64,000 bases of DNA from Cynocephalus volans (GCF_027409185.1 NC_084467.1:88358501-88422500), one strand, 5' to 3'; positions 48,483 to 63,570 are shown, counted from the first letter of the stretch. The notes: generated by a model from the letters alone, not told the origin. Numbers and translations are program-made.

Positions 48483-48760
48483 GGACCGAAAGTGCCCCGG
48501 GCTCCCCAGCAGGGGTTTGGGGGGCCAAGGGCCTCAGCCAGGCACCCCTCCTCCCCCTCTCCCATGTCTACATCCAGCCCAGCAATGACCACCAGGCTAT
48601 TGCTGGAAGCACCCTGGGCTCCCTGGTTGTGGGGGGCTGAGGGCCTTGACCACGCTTCCCCTCCTTTTCCCCTTCCCCTTCTTATCCCCCTCTCCCTCCA
48701 ACTGCACCACAACAACATCTTAGAATGTTAAAAAATATATATTAAATTAATTTAAAAAAA
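48483..48760 (+). mobile_element. 5'-truncated L1 3' end with internal duplication and TSD
   Basis: Perfect TSD agaaatcaacttctt at 48468-48482 and 48761-48775, with an A tail on the plus strand. The body is GC- and CT-rich, ending like L1 3' UTRs (acatcttagaatgttaaaaa). Two diverged copies of a segment start at 48494 and 48610 (period 116). Confidence 0.82.
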
Positions 48761-49189
48761 AGAAATCAACTTCTTACACGTGCCAAATTACTTTCATTAG
48801 TTAATTAAAATATTTTAATACAGTGAAATTTTTGCATATTCTTTTTTTTATATTCACTTAATGTCTTTTTACTAAAAATAGTCACAATTTAGAAGAAATA
48901 TATGTTATCCACATTTATTTCCAATATATGCAAATTAAATTTCAGGAATCTCAGGCAACTTTTTCCTTTATACACTTAATTATGTTCTGCAAAAATTGGC
49001 CAAAGTTCTACTTCATCTCTTTAATGGTGAGGGGTAAAAAGAAAGAATGAAAGATCCTATTAAGTGGGCCTTAATGTATATTCCTGTTATAATTCTGCTT
49101 CTTTGGGGATTAATGGAGTAAGCTCCAATCTATCTACAATTAGTTTAAGTAGTATACAGACTCTTTCTGGCAACTTTCAAATCCCCACC

Positions 49190-49760
49190 TGACTAGGCTT
49201 TTCCCATTTAATATATTTCATTTTGGTGCCTCATTGCCCTCCGGATAAAGTCCAAAATTTTAACCTAACTTACCAAGATTCTTCTTCCTCTTCTTCCACT
49301 TTATACCTATGCTGGCGACAAATGGAACTACTTTAGATCCTGAACTAGCCTTTCTTTCTATTGCTTCCCAGCCTATGTGCATAATGTTTCCCCCAGCTTG
49401 GGACTCTCTCCTTCTGCCTTCCTCCTTTCCACCTCCCCTGCCACCTCGCTCCCTCTGCAATCAGGCTACCTTCACCTGGCTAACTCCTATTTAACCTTCA
49501 AGTCTGCAGAGGGATTCTCCAGGGAATTCTTTCCTCACTCCTCTGTACTGATGCGCCTCACAGACACTTCCTAGTGCTCTGTACTCATGCCAGCCTTTCA
49601 TGTATCTTGCTTATGCAGCCTGATTGCTTATCTACAGTCCTTTCTAGAATGTAAATTTCTTAAGAACTCTGCCTTGTTCTCGATTGCAATCCTATCACCT
49701 AGCACAGCACCAGGCAAGTACAATAATAGATGGTAAATATTTGCTAAATGCATAAATATA
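49190..49760 (+). repeat. L2 3' region
   Basis: L2 landmarks: tccggataaagtccaaaatt, tagaatgtaaatttcttaag, cacctagcacagcaccaggc. Confidence 0.75.
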
Positions 49761-49764
49761 AAGA

Positions 49765-50595
49765 AAAAATATATTTAATGTTATGGGAAATATAGATATG
49801 AAGAGAAATATTTCAACTAAAATATGTATATTTTAGGATAAATAGAAATTATTTTTTTGTGTGTGCGCATTACATTATTCATAACCCTGCTATCCTACAT
49901 TAACAAATACAAATTATACTTTAGATATGATTTGAAGAATAACATAGACTCCTCATGTGGGAAGACTTGGTATATAGAAGATATAAAGTGTGTTTTTTTT
50001 TTCTCCACATGAGAATCTATACAATTATAGGTGTTGTTAATAACAAGAATAACTGTCAAGAATCTATTAAATAATTATATAGTATTTTTGATTGGAAAAA
50101 CGGAAACAAAAGGTCTCTTGTTAGTTTACTGAAAATATTATTTTCTTCTGGAGTTTCTACACAGGGCTAGGCACCAGAAAATATAGTGTTCCACTGGTGC
50201 ATCGAGGGTCACCATGGGAACCATAGGGAACAACATTTGTGCCCCAGTCTTCTGGAATAGAATGATTAAAAGAAAGTGAGCCAGAGCAGGAGAATTTAGG
50301 AATGAATCCCCTGAGGGGATCGCACCCTGGAGATTTGTATTATGGTCAGAGGCAATCAGAAATGAAAGATGACATTCACTTGTACCCTTGGAATTGTCTT
50401 CAGCTCATGAAAAGAAACTTCTCTGTGAGTGTATATTTTACTTATGTTGCTAGCTAGCAGTAAATTATATAACCATACCTAGATCCAAACAGATTTAATT
50501 TGAGGCTTGTAAAAATCAGATTTTGGGAATAAATTAGTAGTTTTAATGCTTTAAAATTAATGACAAATACTTGTATATTCTTGCAACACAGTACG
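49765..50595. other. Intergenic, nothing recognised
   Basis: AT-rich, unique-looking; no supported feature. Confidence 0.35.
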
Positions 50596-50599
50596 ACAT

Positions 50600-50760
50600 T
50601 CTTATTTAATTCTACTGTTATTCCTGTGAGTTAGAAATTATTATAATCCCCATTTAGCTTCAAAGGAAACTGAGTCCAAAATATTGCCTACAGTTGGTAG
50701 TAGAGGGATGCCTGAAACCTGGACTTTTGATTATAAATCCAGTATTTTTTTCCACTACTC
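50600..50760 (+). repeat. MIR SINE fragment
   Basis: Pattern cctgtgagttagaaattatt ... ccccatttagcttcaaagga aactgag. Confidence 0.65.
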
Positions 50761-50824
50761 CAGGCTACAAAGAAACTGATTTATATATCCAGATGATTCA
50801 CATAAGTTCATCTCCCAACATTTT

Positions 50825-51010
50825 TTTTATTGAAACATAATTGATTGTACCTATCTGTGGGACACAGCCTTGAATATCAATACCCACATGCGTTATGTGA
50901 TGCTCAAATCAGGATAATTAAATGTAATCATTTTTTGTGGCCCTTTACCAATTTCTCACTAACCTCCCCTCCCCTTCCCCCTTTCCCATCTCTGGCGGCC
51001 TCAGTTCCAT
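50825..51010 (-). mobile_element. L1 3' end, 5'-truncated, with TSD
   Basis: Short antisense L1 tail (attgaaacataattgattgt ... cctccccttccccctttccc); TSD catct(c/t)(c)caacatttt at 50809-50824 and 51011-51026, one mismatch. Confidence 0.82.
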
Positions 51011-51026
51011 CATCTCTCAACATTTT

Positions 51027-51195
51027 TTTTTTTTTTTAAATTAATTAATTAATTAATTAATTTTTTTTGTCTTTTTCGTGACCGGTACTCAGGCAGTGAG
51101 TGCACCGGCCATTCCTATATAGGATCCGAACCTGCGGCGGGAGCGTTGCCGCGCTCCCAGCGCTGCACTCTCCCGAGTGCGCCACGGGCTCGGCC
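51027..51195 (-). repeat. CYN-like SINE, hairpin subfamily, with 16-bp TSD
   Basis: Complement of the hairpin form (cgctcccagcgctgcactct), with (TTAA)n in its tail. TSD catctctcaacatttt at 51011-51026 and 51196-51211; the left copy is shared with the L1 insertion. Confidence 0.9.
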
Positions 51196-51214
51196 CATCT
51201 CTCAACATTTTAAT

Positions 51215-51330
51215 TACTCATTTTGAACATCTGTTTTGTGTCAGTTTCCTCCTCTATAAAATGGGGATCATAATAATACCTACCTCATAAGGAACTGATG
51301 TGAGAACTGAGATATAAATTGCTGTGCTCA
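51215..51330 (-). repeat. MIR fragment
   Basis: Pattern cagtttcctcctctataaaa tggggatcataataatacct. Confidence 0.7.
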
Positions 51331-52223
51331 GTTTTTAGTAAACTTAACTATTAACTATTACTTATTTTCCTGATAGAAATATGTATAGTAGGGACACGTA
51401 TTAAATATGGGAGTGAACATTCAAAACTTGAGATTACATTGTGTAGTTCACTAATGATATTTCTCAGCATAGTGGTAGTGGTGGGTAGGGGTGGTCATAG
51501 TTGAGTGAGTGGTGATGGTGGGTGAGGAGAGGTGTGGGGAATATTATTTTACACATTTTTGGAGAAAACGATATTAACTTTATTTCTTCTGAAGAAAAGA
51601 GTAGGAATGACAAATAAATGTAGATGAATATATTCTGTAAAATTTAAAAAATGCATTGAGTTATTAGACTAGTTGAAAAATGTAGCAAACTGGTCAGTAA
51701 ATTGACTACTATTATGTATATTGACCTGGCCATGGAATTTTCTTTTACCTCCTAAAACAGCAACATTCTTTATTGGCTACATTAGTTGAGGATGAGATGA
51801 CTATGGAAATGACTTGTTTTATTTAACGGTTACTAAACCAGTATTTCCTAAATTATTTTCTGTAAAATTCTGGTATACTATTAATAAATCACAGGGATGG
51901 AAAAACAATTCAAGTTTTTGTAGAAGACACATGAGAACAACGGCAATGGCAGATAATGCAACATCTTCTATTGTTTCATCCTGAGCTTAAATTACTTCAA
52001 CATTTTCTCTAAATTTTTTAAAGAAAATAGTTATAGATATTATGCATATATGTTATTATTCTTTGATACTTTATTATCTCAAAAGTTTAAGACCCTATAA
52101 GCTAAACAATATAACTTAAGCTGTATTAGCAGAAAATTAAAGGTTGTTGGCATTAGAGCAAATAATGAATACCGGTCTTATTTCCACCACCAACCAGCTA
52201 TGTGACTTTGGAAAATCATCATC

Positions 52224-52382
52224 TGCATACGACAAGCAAACAGAAAGGACATTGTTGGGAGGGAGGAGAGAGAGGGAGGGGGGAGGGAGGTTTTGGTAAT
52301 GGGCCACAATAATCAACCACATTGTATATCGACAAAATAAAATAAAATAAAATATTGAATTTGCAAAAAAAAAAAAAAAAAA
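52224..52382 (+). mobile_element. L1 3' end, 5'-truncated, with 14-bp TSD
   Basis: G-rich 3' UTR tail (gagggaggggggagggaggt), taatgggccacaataatcaa, then an A tail. TSD ggaaaatcatcatc at 52210-52223 and 52383-52396, within a MIR fragment (cagctatgtgactttg). Confidence 0.88.
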
Positions 52383-52457
52383 GGAAAATCATCATCCGCT
52401 ATGGACCTCAGTTTTATCTTCTTTTCTCCTTTTCTTTCCTCTATTTTGCCACATGAT

Positions 52458-52557
52458 TTTTTTTTTTTTTTTTTTGGTGGCTGGACAGTAAGGGGATCCT
52501 AACCCTCGACCTTGATATTATTCGCACAACCTCTAACAAAATGAGCTAACCAGCCAA
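52458..52557 (-). repeat. tRNA-Ile-type SINE
   Basis: Complementary monomer (aaatgagctaaccagccaac). Confidence 0.86.
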
Positions 52558-52829
52558 CTACGATCTTTTACAAATGAAATATTTCAAAGAAGCCTTGAAC
52601 GCACACCGACCCCCTTGACCCCCATCCCCAGGTTGGGCCTGTAATAAATCCCTTGGGCTTGATGGAGTCTGTTTGAAAACTGGAACTAGCAGACCTCCCG
52701 GATCCCTCCTGGTTCTTACTTCTTTGATTGTGGTCTGGAATTCATAAACAGGCATTGGTGATAAGTATGATGAAGAATATGGCTGAGTTAGGCCAAAGTC
52801 TTAGCATTTGTGGCTGGCCGTTATTGGTA

Positions 52830-55800
52830 TTCTGCTTCTACTATAATAACATTTTTTTGGTATATATATCTTACTGAAAGTTGCTTTAAATCATTTTTGG
52901 CATGAGACAAGGAATTAATTATCATATTTAAACAATTCAAATTACTTCGAATTTCAAATTACTCAGCAGTACAAGTTTCTACTTGTTTCGTGCTTAATCT
53001 GAAAATTAATTTCTGGAAAGAATTCAAAGTGTGTATTCTATATTTTCATTTACTTGTGTAGATAACTTATCATCACTACTGAACAAGCAACTAAAAGAGC
53101 ATGTTCTAATGATATATTCTAATGTGAAATGATGATAATTTGAAAAGAATAGAATATGTAAATCTCACAGCTGCCAGGGCTTTGACTATCCTGAGCTCAT
53201 TTTTCCTTGCTGTCTTCCAACAAGAGAGAATATTTTCCATTTTTTTCTTGCAGCTAAATGAAATAAGTTAGTTCTTTTATGTTTTTCATTGCTATTGCTC
53301 CCATCTGAATTTTCCTGATTCAGCACTGGACACACCAGGTCACCACTGGCCTGCATTCAGTTCTGGGACACATTTCATGGGAAATTGGACAAACTAGGGA
53401 AAACATTGAGCTGTAAAGTGAGGGGGCTTGAAGCCATGTACAAAAAGATTGAAGAAAATGGAGATTTTAATCTGGGGAAAAGTAAGGGGACAGGTGGTCA
53501 AGGTTGCTGCCTTTGCATTTCTGAAAAGTCGTTTGAAAGAGTGACTAGGTGTCTTCAGTATAGCTTTAAGTGGCAGAATTAGAACAAGAAGGTGTTGACT
53601 TAAGCCTGGGGCTGCCTCCAGCAGTGAGTTTTCTAGCTTTGAAGGTGTACAAGCACAGGCTGCTGGGTGTCTGAGGCAGTATTCAAGCAATGGTTGCAGA
53701 GTTAGAATTAAATGTTGTTTTCAAATTCAAGACCCTTTCTGTACTTACCTGCTAAATTTCTGTGTGTAACATTGCCTTCCTTTGCTGCAGTTAAGAGTGA
53801 CATCTTAAATCTCTTAGTATTTCCCTTATATGTGAAACGCCTTTATTAATTGTTGCTTAAAGTAAAAGTCAATCCCTTACATTTGCAAATTGAGTGTTGG
53901 AAAGAAGTTTTTTTTCTTATCTTCCTCCGTAGATTGTAAAAGCATGCCTTTATTATGAAACTACAACCAGTAGGAACTTTGATCTCATGATAATTGAGAG
54001 AATGAAGTTTTCTATGATCTCATCAGAACCTTGGCATATATGTGTGCTGTGTGTGTACTTGTTCACATTTTTCTTGTAGAATTTTCTATTCCATTTAGAC
54101 TGTGCAAATTTTGAGAGATTTGATTATATTGACACTTATTTTCCTCTTATGCAGCATTTAAAAAAAATCTAGCATTGAACATCAGAATCATGCAATATTT
54201 TCAAAAAACATGAATTACTTATAGAATCTTATTACCTTCAAAAATTTCATTATAATATCTATATTGTAAATCTACTAAGGAAAAACAAACTTTTTCATTT
54301 TGATTTATTTTAAGGACTTTCTCTTTTTAGGTCATAATTCATTCCTGATGACCAAAATTTCTAAGCAGGAAAACCATATGAAAGAAAATGGGAGAATTAT
54401 GTGAAAGAAAACATTTTCATAAATTCATTTTAGAAAATAACAAGGGGAGTTCAATTAAATCTGGCTTCTCTGAAAGTGTAGATTTGGAGTTCTTTTTCTT
54501 AGATTATTTACTTTGTGAAATTAAAAGTTTATGCATTGAATGAGAACTCTGGCTTCTATTTCAAATACATTTTTTCTAATACAACACAGATGAAAAATTG
54601 TTAGGAAATTTGAGTTTTGATTCTACAAGAATTTTAAATCAAAAACTTTGGAATTAGATTGCCATCACTGGATTTGTTTAGCCTTTTAGGCAAAGTGGGT
54701 AAATTTATTGAGAGACTCATATACCTGTACTTTGCTTTTCCATATCTTCCACATATAAAATCTCAATTAGAATTTTTTCAATTATCTGAGTTGGCTAATG
54801 TGATTGTTGACAACAAGATTAGGGAGAATAAACATCAGGCAAAATTCAACTAACTGTGTGAGATGTGGACACGTTTGAAAGATGCTTTCTTGTTTAGAAC
54901 TCTATTGCTATGGACGGTGACCCATAAAACATGGAATGCATCTCAACAGTTAAGCACTGATTACAACTCATCATTTCAGGTCTTTTACAGTTTAAAAACC
55001 TCTTTTGGATATATGTTTTTTTTCCTCATGTGTAAATTAGGGGACGGTAGGAGGTGTTCTTTAGTGATTCAGTTTTAAATTGATATGTTTCTGGGCTTAA
55101 AGATTTGGATTGAGAAAGGAAAATGTCTAAGCCATTTGAGGTCTGCTAAACTTACCAGGCCCAGAGAGAGATGAGCATGAGACTTCAGTCACGTCCCCCT
55201 CATCATGTCCGAAATAATTGCTAAAAGGTGTGTTTTTGGTAGTCTGCCGCCACCATCAAGTAAATGTTATGGCAGGTTGTACAATGTGACCTTCATTCTT
55301 TATTACAAAGTCCCTGGAATTTATGATGCTAGGAGCACTGTATAGCCAATTAGTAGCTTAGGTTACTTTAGTAAACAAATGTAAGTTCTTGGCTTACTAC
55401 TTTGAAACTTCCCCTCAACTTCTTCCTTTAAAAATCAGTTCATAACCACTACCTAGGAACATACGTTTGGGGCAACCCAAGCCTGTATCTCCAGGGCCGC
55501 AGTCAATAAAATTTGGCACACATAAACTGCTTGTTATATTTTTGCCTTAGTTTCTTCTTTTACGTCAACAAGATGTTAGGTTATGTTCCGTTTTTAACCA
55601 TTTTAGGAGGGCACGTATGGTTAGTATTGCTGAGATGTTCTGAATAAGTTTTCTGAATATCAATGTAATATTCGTTTATTGTTTTTTGTGCCTGTTTAGT
55701 TTTTGGAGAGCCAAGGAAGCCAGCTGATGGGCTAAAACCAATGGTTGAGCTTGCTCCCTGGCCTCAGAGCCCTCCCTCAGTCAGTCAGTCGGCTCTTCAC

Positions 55801-56150
55801 TTGTGTGCTCCCTTCCTACCTTGAGGTGAACAAGCAGCTGCAAGTGAAAAGGCCGGCACAAATCCCCTTCTGTTTCTGGAGATACATACCACTCAGAGCG
55901 CAAACTCTTCTGGTGGTGGGTCTGCAGCGCCATTTCTGTGTGGATGGGACTGCCCACTAATTAGGCACATCCATAGGACACCCAGCATGGAAGTTGTTCA
56001 AACAGTACGAAGCGCCTCGGAGAAACAAGTCAAGGGCCTCTTTGAGAGGAAACTTTCTCTGCAGCGCTTCAGCTGAGACTCAGAAATTCCTCTGTGTGAA
56101 CCTGTCCGGTGGACAAGTGGCCCCCTCCTTCCCTCCTCTGCCCTCCCGCA
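52830..56150. other. Repeat-poor region upstream of CDC14A
   Basis: For 3.3 kb I see no SINE, LINE or LTR, in contrast with the rest of the intergenic DNA. No gene is supported; the open frames are short. Possible regulatory DNA is inference only. Confidence 0.4.
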
Positions 56151-56455
56151 GCCCTGGCTGGCCTTGCTGTCCGCCCCGCCCCTTCCAGGACCAGCGCAAT
56201 TTAAAGATTAGGTATTTGCGATGATTTTGCGCTCACAGTGGCGGCCCAAATGGGAGGACGTGGGAACGTTTTCCTCCGTGAGAACAAAGCACAAGTTATA
56301 TCATAGTGTAGTATGTGTAGAGGAAATCGGTACGTGTACTTCTGAGCTAGGAGGCAGTGCCTCTTAATTTTATTTTTTATATGGAGACCCCTCAGAGGTG
56401 GGGATGGGGGTTGGTTGAATGTCAGGCAGGGCTCGGAGAAGATCTGAGGTTTTAA

Positions 56456-56481
56456 AGTGTGTGTGTGTGTGCGCGCGCGCA
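56456..56481. repeat. (GT)n-(GC)n alternating purine-pyrimidine run
   Basis: About 26 bases of alternating gtgt...gcgcgcgc, a sequence type able to form Z-DNA, at the edge of the CpG island. Confidence 0.85.
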
Positions 56482-57059
56482 GGCAAGAGTTTGAAGTACA
56501 TGGGTGAATGGGGCGAGAGAGAAAGAGAATGAGAGATACACAGAAGAAAAATCTGGACTGGGAGAAGACTTAGTGGGCGCAGAAAAGAAGGGGCGCCGTG
56601 CATCCTTGCCTCCGAGGCCGCAGCAGCGCCCCCGCGACATCCAGACCCACCGCTTCATTCCTAAGTTTCTAGCCTGGAGGCCCCGCCTGGCTCCCCGGGG
56701 CCGAGGGCCCCGTTTCCTGTACAGCAATTGGTGAACGGTAACAAAGCCTTAGCAACTGGCTCCTAGTGACCCGCGGGGCTCCTGGTAACTGAGGTGCGGG
56801 GCCGACGCGGAGAAAGGAGCGGGGCTGTCCCTTTAAGGGATGGCCGCGGAGCCGTGAAAGTGGAGGGGGTTGAGGGAGGGCGGGGAGGAAGGTCTGGGGG
56901 CGGACCTAGGGGGATGAGGAGGAGGAGGAAGAGTTGCTGCTGAAAGGAGGTGGTGAAGGAGGAGCCGGAGCAGCTGCTGCCAGCCCGCGGGCACCGGAGT
57001 CTTGCCCGCTGCCGCACGAGTAGCCACGGGCGCGATCGGGGCCAGACGCTTGCTCCTCC

Positions 57060-57422
57060 ATGGTCACTTTGGGATCCGGGGGAAGACTTTGCCCGGCCGT
57101 GAGAGCTGGTCTGCGTTTCCCAGGCGCGGCGGCGGCGGCGGCGGCAGAGCAGCAGCGGCAGCCGGGTCGGAATCGGAGCGGCCACAGCCCGGGGCGTGTG
57201 CGCCCCGCGCGGAGCGGGCTCGGGTTTTCCACGGAATGTTCCCGGGGCACCCGGCGCGCTGACCCCGCAGCCTCCTCCGCCTTCGGCTCCTGCTGCCTCC
57301 CTCGGGAGGGCTCGGTGTTCGGGACTGCGAGCTGCTTGGCTCCTGGGCAGTGGGGAAGCCCCCGGGGGCGGGTGACCTCAGCTGGTCACGACCCAGCCCT
57401 CCCCCTTGCGTATCTCGCTTAA
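57060..57422 (+). other. Upstream ORF (120 codons) ending 1 nt before the CDC14A ATG
   Basis: ATG at 57060 opens 120 codons and stops at TAA 57420-57422, one base before the CDC14A ATG at 57424 and in a different frame. The start context is weak (T at -3, G at +4). A second short upstream ORF of 8 codons runs 57236-57262. Whether either is in the mRNA depends on the unknown transcription start. The product is Arg/Pro/Ala-rich and I do not recognise it; a regulatory role is inference. Confidence 0.4.
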
Positions 57423-57423
57423 G

Positions 57424-57472
57424 ATGGCAGCGGAGTCAGGGGAACTAATCGGGGCTTGTGAGTTCATGAAAG
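57424..57472 (+). CDS. CDC14A: CDC14A coding exon 1
   Basis: CDC14A is a dual-specificity phosphatase of the Cdc14 family. It acts on proline-directed CDK sites and on actin/centrosome targets, and in mammals it is needed for hearing and male fertility. This exon encodes MAAESGELIGACEFMK plus one base, identical to the human N-terminus as I recall it. The start has a good Kozak context (A at -3, G at +4). The donor is gtgagg. The catalytic Cys loop lies in later exons beyond the window. Confidence 0.96.
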
Positions 57473-58196
57473 GTGAGGAGCAGTCGCCCCGCGTACTCCA
57501 TCCCTCCCCTGCTCCCAACTCTTCACTTCTCTCCCCTAAGTCTCAACCACTGCCCCCAGCTTCTCCCGGCCCCCCGGTGTGCTGCGGCCGCTGCGCGCTC
57601 TCTCGTCCCCTCTCGGTACTCTCTTCTCCCCGAGGACCCCCTGCTTCCGGCTTCCTCTGTCTTTCTTGCGTCCCTCGTTCCCTCTGCAGCTTCCTAGGAT
57701 GGCTTCCCTGCCCGGTCTGGGACAGAGCCGGCCTCTGTCCGGGCTCCTGCACACAGTAGCTCATGGGGATCCTGCTGAGGTTGATCCTTTCTGTCACTTT
57801 TACCCCACCGTTGCTGGCCTCGGTTTTCGGGACACCTCCTGCCCCAACTACACCCCTCTGTCTCTCTCCCTTCCTCTTCTTGAAGTCTCTGGAGTTGCAG
57901 CGGAGAGGCTCACCCCTCTCTCCCCCTTTTGCAGCTGCTGAGGTCTGGAGATTTCGGAACTAAACTTGCACTTAGGTTGTTTTTTTTTTTTTTTTTGAAA
58001 CCAAAGTTTTGCGGGTCCCCCCAGATCCTCTCTACTCCCGATGGCCTGAAACAGGGGAGATGTGGAAGTTGCCCTCCGCTGAGTCCCTCGATCAGGTCCT
58101 TGATCGCCTCTCTAACTGTGTGCTCTTGGGTGGGTCTCTCGTTTTCTGGGAGAGATCAGGTTTCTGCAAGAATTCTACGTGTTAAGGGGGCTTTAA

Positions 58197-60840
<2,644 letters not shown>

Positions 60841-60844
60841 CAAA

Positions 60845-61190
60845 TAGTGGCAATCATTTATTGAGTATTTAGATGTGTGCCAGTTGTTGTTCTAGCTGCT
60901 CTATGACTATTAATTAAAAAAAAATTTTTTTTTGGTGGCTGGCCAGTTTGGGGATCCGAATCCTTGACGTTGGTGTTATAACACCATGCTCTAACCACCT
61001 GAGCTAACCGACCAGCCTTTTAATTCATCTTGTTTCACAGCAATTCTATGAGGCAGACACTATTATCATCCTTATTGTACAATGATGAAAATAAGGTGCA
61101 GAGAGGTTAGGTAACTTGCCCAAGGTCACAGAAGCAAGAAGTAGCAGAGCTGGAATTTGAAACCAAGTCATCTGGTTCCAGAGGACATAT
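60845..61190 (+). repeat. MIR SINE split by a younger SINE
   Basis: MIR halves at 60845-60916 (tcatttattgagtatttaga) and 61018-61190 (tctatgaggcagacactatt ... taacttgcccaaggtcacag). Confidence 0.85.
60917..61017 (-). repeat. tRNA-Ile-type SINE in a MIR
   Basis: Complementary monomer (aaccacctgagctaaccgac) with short ttaatt repeats on both sides. Confidence 0.9.
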
Positions 61191-61194
61191 ATCC

Positions 61195-63340
61195 TTCTCA
61201 AAAAATTAATATGATAGCATCACTTAAGATAGATTGGAAAGGAGGTAAGAGCCCACTTAGAAAAATTCTGGGATGGTCAGGGGGAAGAAACAAATACATG
61301 ATTAGGATGGTGGCAATGATGATGGAAAAAAGGGATCTGAATCCATGTGACTTCGCAACAGATCAGGTAGGTGGGTTGGTGGGGTGTTGAGGAAGAAGAG
61401 GAGTCAAAGAAGTCCTTAAGACAGCCTGTGTAGTGGTGAGCCTGTGGGGCCATTAACTGCGGCAAGGAAGTAGGGTGGAAGACTTGGTTTCGGTGAGAAG
61501 ATCAGACATTCCATTTTGGCCAGATTGAAATTTAAGAAATTTAAGGGCTATTCACATCACTGTTGGATATCCCATAAATTTGAAGTTCTTAAATTTGGGG
61601 GTTTCCCCAAAGATATGATAAAGCTGTGAGAATGGTGCAATTTCTGGGGAGGAAAAGAAGATATCAAGGTTTGTATTTCATGGTTAGGGCCAGGATTAGA
61701 GGAGCAAGAGAAGGAGATGGAAATGAGCAGCCAGAGAGGTGGGAAAACAGTGAAGCAGAGAGGAGAAAAGGGAGAGGGACAGAAGCAGTGGAATCCATCC
61801 TGTCACCACCACCTCTTGAAATTGGAAAAGAAGAGAGACTTTTTCACTAGAAGGACAGGTAGCAACCTGGGTTCTGTCTGTGGAGGAAGTTCTGTGGTGA
61901 GAAAGATCTTGACTGTCATATAATAATGTGCATGTCTCTATAGAAAAGGGTGTATTTATATACATTATCACACAGGGCCTCATACAGCCCTAAAACTGTG
62001 TCATTATTTGCTGAATGTTTAAATGAAATGCTAAATGATCACCTTAAACTATTATTTTTGAATCAGGAAGTAGACTCTTTAAATATTAGGCTGTGGCTAC
62101 TCTGGTCACAGCTGTTTTGTGCAGCTGTTTATTTAGTTATAAAAGGATGATAGCTCTATGATGGAAATGGCAACTTTCTGAGAAGCTGGTGGAGAAAATT
62201 TAGCAAAGTGGCCGCATAAGGAAGAAAGTTTGAATTTTCTGCTTGATTTTTAAACATTAATATAAAGGCCTGAGCAGTTTTATTAAAATGTGGATTATAA
62301 GAAGTCATACTTTGTCCTTGAGTTGTGATTTCACAGGTCAGAATTAAAATCAGAGCATAGACTAACACACATGTAGTACAAAAACAGTCTCATAAAAAGG
62401 AGCCTTTCAAAGAAGGTTTATCTGTATTTGATTAAGCTACAAATAATGCAAAACTCTCCAGAAAGGCTAATTCTTTGGTATTGGAATTGGGCCCTGTAAT
62501 CCAAATAGAGGCTTACTTTTAATAACTTGGCTCACATTTTTTTGGCTCAAGTTAGCAAAATCAAATATGTTAATTGTTATAATCTTTGTATGCCCCTCCT
62601 AATGGTGATCGTGGGTGTAGGGTTGGATGTTAATGGCACAGAAAGCCAGTTTGTTGTGAAGAATAGCTTCATTTTCAGCCTTGTTCATTTTTGTTTCTTC
62701 TCTCCTGGGGTTTGCAAAGGAAAGGTACCGAAATGCAGGAGAGAGCTCTTCATAGAGATTCTCTGGGAACTGAATTTTAAGCAGTCTCTGAAGTGACTCA
62801 AAGAATTTCAGCAAATGTTTTAGCATGTTAAGAATGAGCAGCCTTTAATGAGGACTAATTAGCTAAATGGGAGGTTTAAATAATTTAAAACATTGAATTT
62901 TCATTTAAACTTTATTAAAGCAGTGGGATATTAATGCATCCACGAGTTGTTGGATAAATAATTTATAGAGGAATGATTTATTTTATCTTGTCTATAGCAT
63001 ATATTAGAGTCAAAATGTGAATGTAGGATGTCTTTGAGTGAAGTACAGAAAAACTTCTCTTGCCTAGAAATATTTGTGGGAATGAGCATTTAGGTTAGAT
63101 GAAGGTGAGAAAAGAAACCTTTTTGGTTTTTCAATTTTTATTTCAAATTTAATATGTGGCAAGTAGGATAGTTTAATGGAAAATTGGGTGCCACTTGCAT
63201 GCACATACACATATATATGATCTTATGGAGCATTGTTATTAGGGTCATCATTGGGTACCTCACCTCTCATTATAAAATTGCTATCATATAGACAGAAGAG
63301 GAGATTTGGTTGAATTCAGAGACAGATTTAACCATGGGAA
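61195..63340 (+). other. CDC14A: CDC14A intron 2, nothing recognised
   Basis: Unique-looking intronic sequence; no exon, RNA gene or repeat I can support. Confidence 0.35.
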
Positions 63341-63344
63341 TAAT

Positions 63345-63570
63345 GATAAAGCCATAACAACAATAGCTAACATTTATAGTACTGTGATAGATAGTGTTCT
63401 AAGTGCTTTACACACACACACATTAACTCAGTTAACAACCCTAGGAGTTAGATGCTATTATTGTCACCACTTTACAAATGAGGAAACTGAGGCTCAGAGA
63501 AGGTAAGTCTATTGCTAGTAGTAAGTGGGAGAAGGGGGATTCAAGCCACAGGCAGTCCACCCTGGAGTCC
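63345..63570 (+). repeat. MIR SINE
   Basis: Well-preserved: acaacaatagctaacattta ... acaaatgaggaaactgaggc ... ttcaagccacaggcagtcc. Confidence 0.87.

Larger units (their letters stand above)
56150..57950 (+). promoter_or_regulatory. CDC14A: CpG island and CDC14A promoter/5' UTR
   Basis: GC content and CpG density rise sharply from about 56,150, peak at 56,580-57,420 and fade inside intron 1. GC boxes are visible (CCGCCCCGCCCC near 56172, GGGGCGGG near 57365), and I see no TATA box at a fixed distance. The 5' UTR contains a GGC trinucleotide run at 57126-57145. This fits a TATA-less housekeeping promoter for CDC14A. The exact start site cannot be read from sequence. Confidence 0.8.

Noticed and set aside
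56504..57250. Several open frames in the CpG island on both strands
   Set aside because: GC-rich sequence has few stop codons; only the plus-strand frame ending next to the CDC14A ATG has a context worth noting.
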